Shown here piece after piece: positions 5,795-6,813 of a stretch of DNA of 6,813 nucleotides. The stretch is from contig JAEMSB010000153.1 of the NCBI GenBank assembly GCA_016463045.1, positions 2,061 to 8,873 of the forward strand, read 5' to 3'. The translations under genes were made by a program, and so were the position numbers. The stretch is from Niveispirillum sp. (GTDB taxonomy: Bacteria; Pseudomonadota; Alphaproteobacteria; Azospirillales; Azospirillaceae). The notes below the pieces were generated by a model that saw only the letters and a program-made list of their open reading frames with translations, was not told the DNA's origin and made no database searches. The first letter of the stretch is position 1. Each line of letters opens with the position of its first letter.

Positions 5795-6813
5795 GGGGAC
5801 ACCTCAATGTCCGGGGCGGTCAGCCGGTCAAGCTCGGCCCGCGCGTCGTGGAAGCCCTGCAGGGCGTTGATCAGATCGGTGCGGGCATCGACCAGCGTGC
5901 GCTGTGCCTCCAGCACCTCCAGATAAGCGAACTTGCCCTGGGCATAGCCTTCATTGGCCAGACCGAAGGCCTGTTCAGCGGTCGGGATGATGCTGTCCTG
6001 AAGCGTGCGGGCGGTCTCGCGGGCAGCCGCCAGATTGGCGCGGGCGGCATGGGTGCGACGGTCCAGGTCAATGCGTTCGGCGGCCAGATCGGCCTCCGCC
6101 GCCACCAGATCGGCCCGCGCCTTGGCGATGCCGCCCCGATTGCTGTCAAAGATCGGGATGGGCACCGACACGCCCACAAGGAAGGCATTCTCCCCCTCCG
6201 CCCGGAACTGCCGGAAGCCGGCGGACAGGGTGACATCGGGGATCGCCTTGGCCTGTTCCACCGACAGGTCCGCCCTTCCCCGCGCCACATCGGCCTGACG
6301 ACGGCGCAGATCGGCGGCGTCACCGCCGGCTGCCGCATCATCGGCGTCCATGCGGGTGAACCAGCCTTCGTCAAGGGCCAGCGCGGCGGGGGACAGGCCG
6401 GTCAGGCCGGCCAGCGTCTGGCGCGCGATGGTCAGGCGGCGGTTGGCCTGATCCAGGGCCAGTTGCGCCTGACGCCGGGTGATGTCGGCGCGCGATGCCT
6501 GGATGGGCGCCTCCCGCCCCGCCTCCACCCGCGCCTTGATGGCAGCCTGTACGGCCACGGCCAGACGCAGGCCGTCCTGGGTCAGGGCCACCTGCCGCGA
6601 TGCTGCCACGGCCTCCGACAAGGCAAGCCGCACATCGCGCGCCAGATCTAGCCGGGCCAATGTCAGGTCGGCGGCCGCCCCGTCGCGGGCCGCACGGGCC
6701 GCATCGGTGCGCCGCCCACGTTTGCCACCCAGTTCGATGGTCTGCGACAGGCTGTAGGTGCGCTCCGACGACCGGAAATCGCGATAGGGACCGGAACCGG
6801 CGAGATTTTCCAG
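5791..6813 (-). CDS. czcC: CzcC-type outer-membrane efflux channel, 5' end cut by window edge
   Basis: This is the outer-membrane channel of a tripartite heavy-metal efflux pump, of the TolC/OEP family. The frame is open to the last base of the window, giving 340 visible residues before TGA. CzcC proteins usually have a little over 400 residues, so the signal peptide and roughly 80 N-terminal residues are probably outside. The first visible residues (LENLAGSGPYR, then LSQTIELGGKR at about 22-32) match the strand following the first helical hairpin in CzcC relatives. Long Ala/Arg/Glu/Asp-rich helices follow, then a second-repeat strand VPIPIFDSNRGG (about 217-228) and the late-OEP segment YAQGKFAYLEVLEAQRTL (about 290-307). 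This is the expected double-repeat architecture. A TTG at 6660 is an internal Leu codon and not the start. The stop overlaps the next gene's ATG (ATGA), so the two are translationally coupled. Family assignment is firm. The symbol is inferred from the adjacent czcB and czcA. Confidence 0.93.
   Translation of the reverse strand: MENLAGSGPYRDFRSSERTYSLSQTIELGGKRGRRTDAARAARDGAAADLTLARLDLARDVRLALSEAVAASRQVALTQDGLRLAVAVQAAIKARVEAGREAPIQASRADITRRQAQLALDQANRRLTIARQTLAGLTGLSPAALALDEGWFTRMDADDAAAGGDAADLRRRQADVARGRADLSVEQAKAIPDVTLSAGFRQFRAEGENAFLVGVSVPIPIFDSNRGGIAKARADLVAAEADLAAERIDLDRRTHAARANLAAARETARTLQDSIIPTAEQAFGLANEGYAQGKFAYLEVLEAQRTLVDARTDLINALQGFHDARAELDRLTAPDIEVSP

Noticed and set aside
6658..6660. 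TTG as a start codon for a 289-residue version of CzcC
   Set aside because: The reading frame continues upstream to the window end with CzcC-like residues (LENLAGSGPYR, LSQTIELGGKR), so this TTG is an internal Leu.

Overview
This window holds one strand-consistent cluster of six genes, all on the minus strand. The two outer genes are cut by the window edges. Read in transcription order (high to low coordinates), they are: an outer-membrane efflux channel of the CzcC type (5' end missing), a CzcB-type periplasmic adaptor, a CzcA-type heavy-metal RND pump, a tiny Cys/His-containing lipoprotein, a small secreted His-rich protein, and a P1B-type (ZntA/CadA-like) heavy-metal ATPase (3' end missing). 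The DNA is uniformly GC-rich, with the strong third-position GC that lets long spurious frames open on the opposite strand. Gene content and protein style suggest a high-GC proteobacterium. An alphaproteobacterium of the Rhodospirillales/Azospirillum kind is my guess, but no marker gene in the window settles this.

Layout. 6813-5791 is czcC (partial). Its stop overlaps the czcB start as ATGA. czcB runs 5794-4571. czcA follows after a gap of 9 or 12 nt, depending on its start, and ends at 1337. The lipoprotein gene starts inside the czcA stop (TGATG) and ends at 1143. After 18 nt comes the secreted His-rich protein (1124-714). A 69-nt spacer with a perfect 13-bp hairpin separates it from the P-type ATPase, which starts at 644 and runs off the left edge. 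No intergenic stretch exceeds 70 nt, so every part of the window is accounted for. The promoter and any regulator (MerR, ArsR or two-component) must lie outside.

How the parts fit. The P1B ATPase would move divalent metal (Zn, Cd, perhaps Co or Ni) from cytoplasm to periplasm. The CzcCBA tripartite complex would move it from periplasm (and cytoplasm) across the outer membrane. The two small secreted proteins lie between these genes and carry His and Cys residues, so they are candidate periplasmic metal buffers or chaperones linking the two steps. The metal range is inferred from the CzcA transmembrane signature DFG-x3-DGAV-x3-EN, which matches divalent-cation HME-RND pumps and not the copper/silver CusA type. 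The core is a known class of system. The least described elements are the 64-residue lipoprotein, the 136-residue HGG protein and the hairpin before the ATPase gene.
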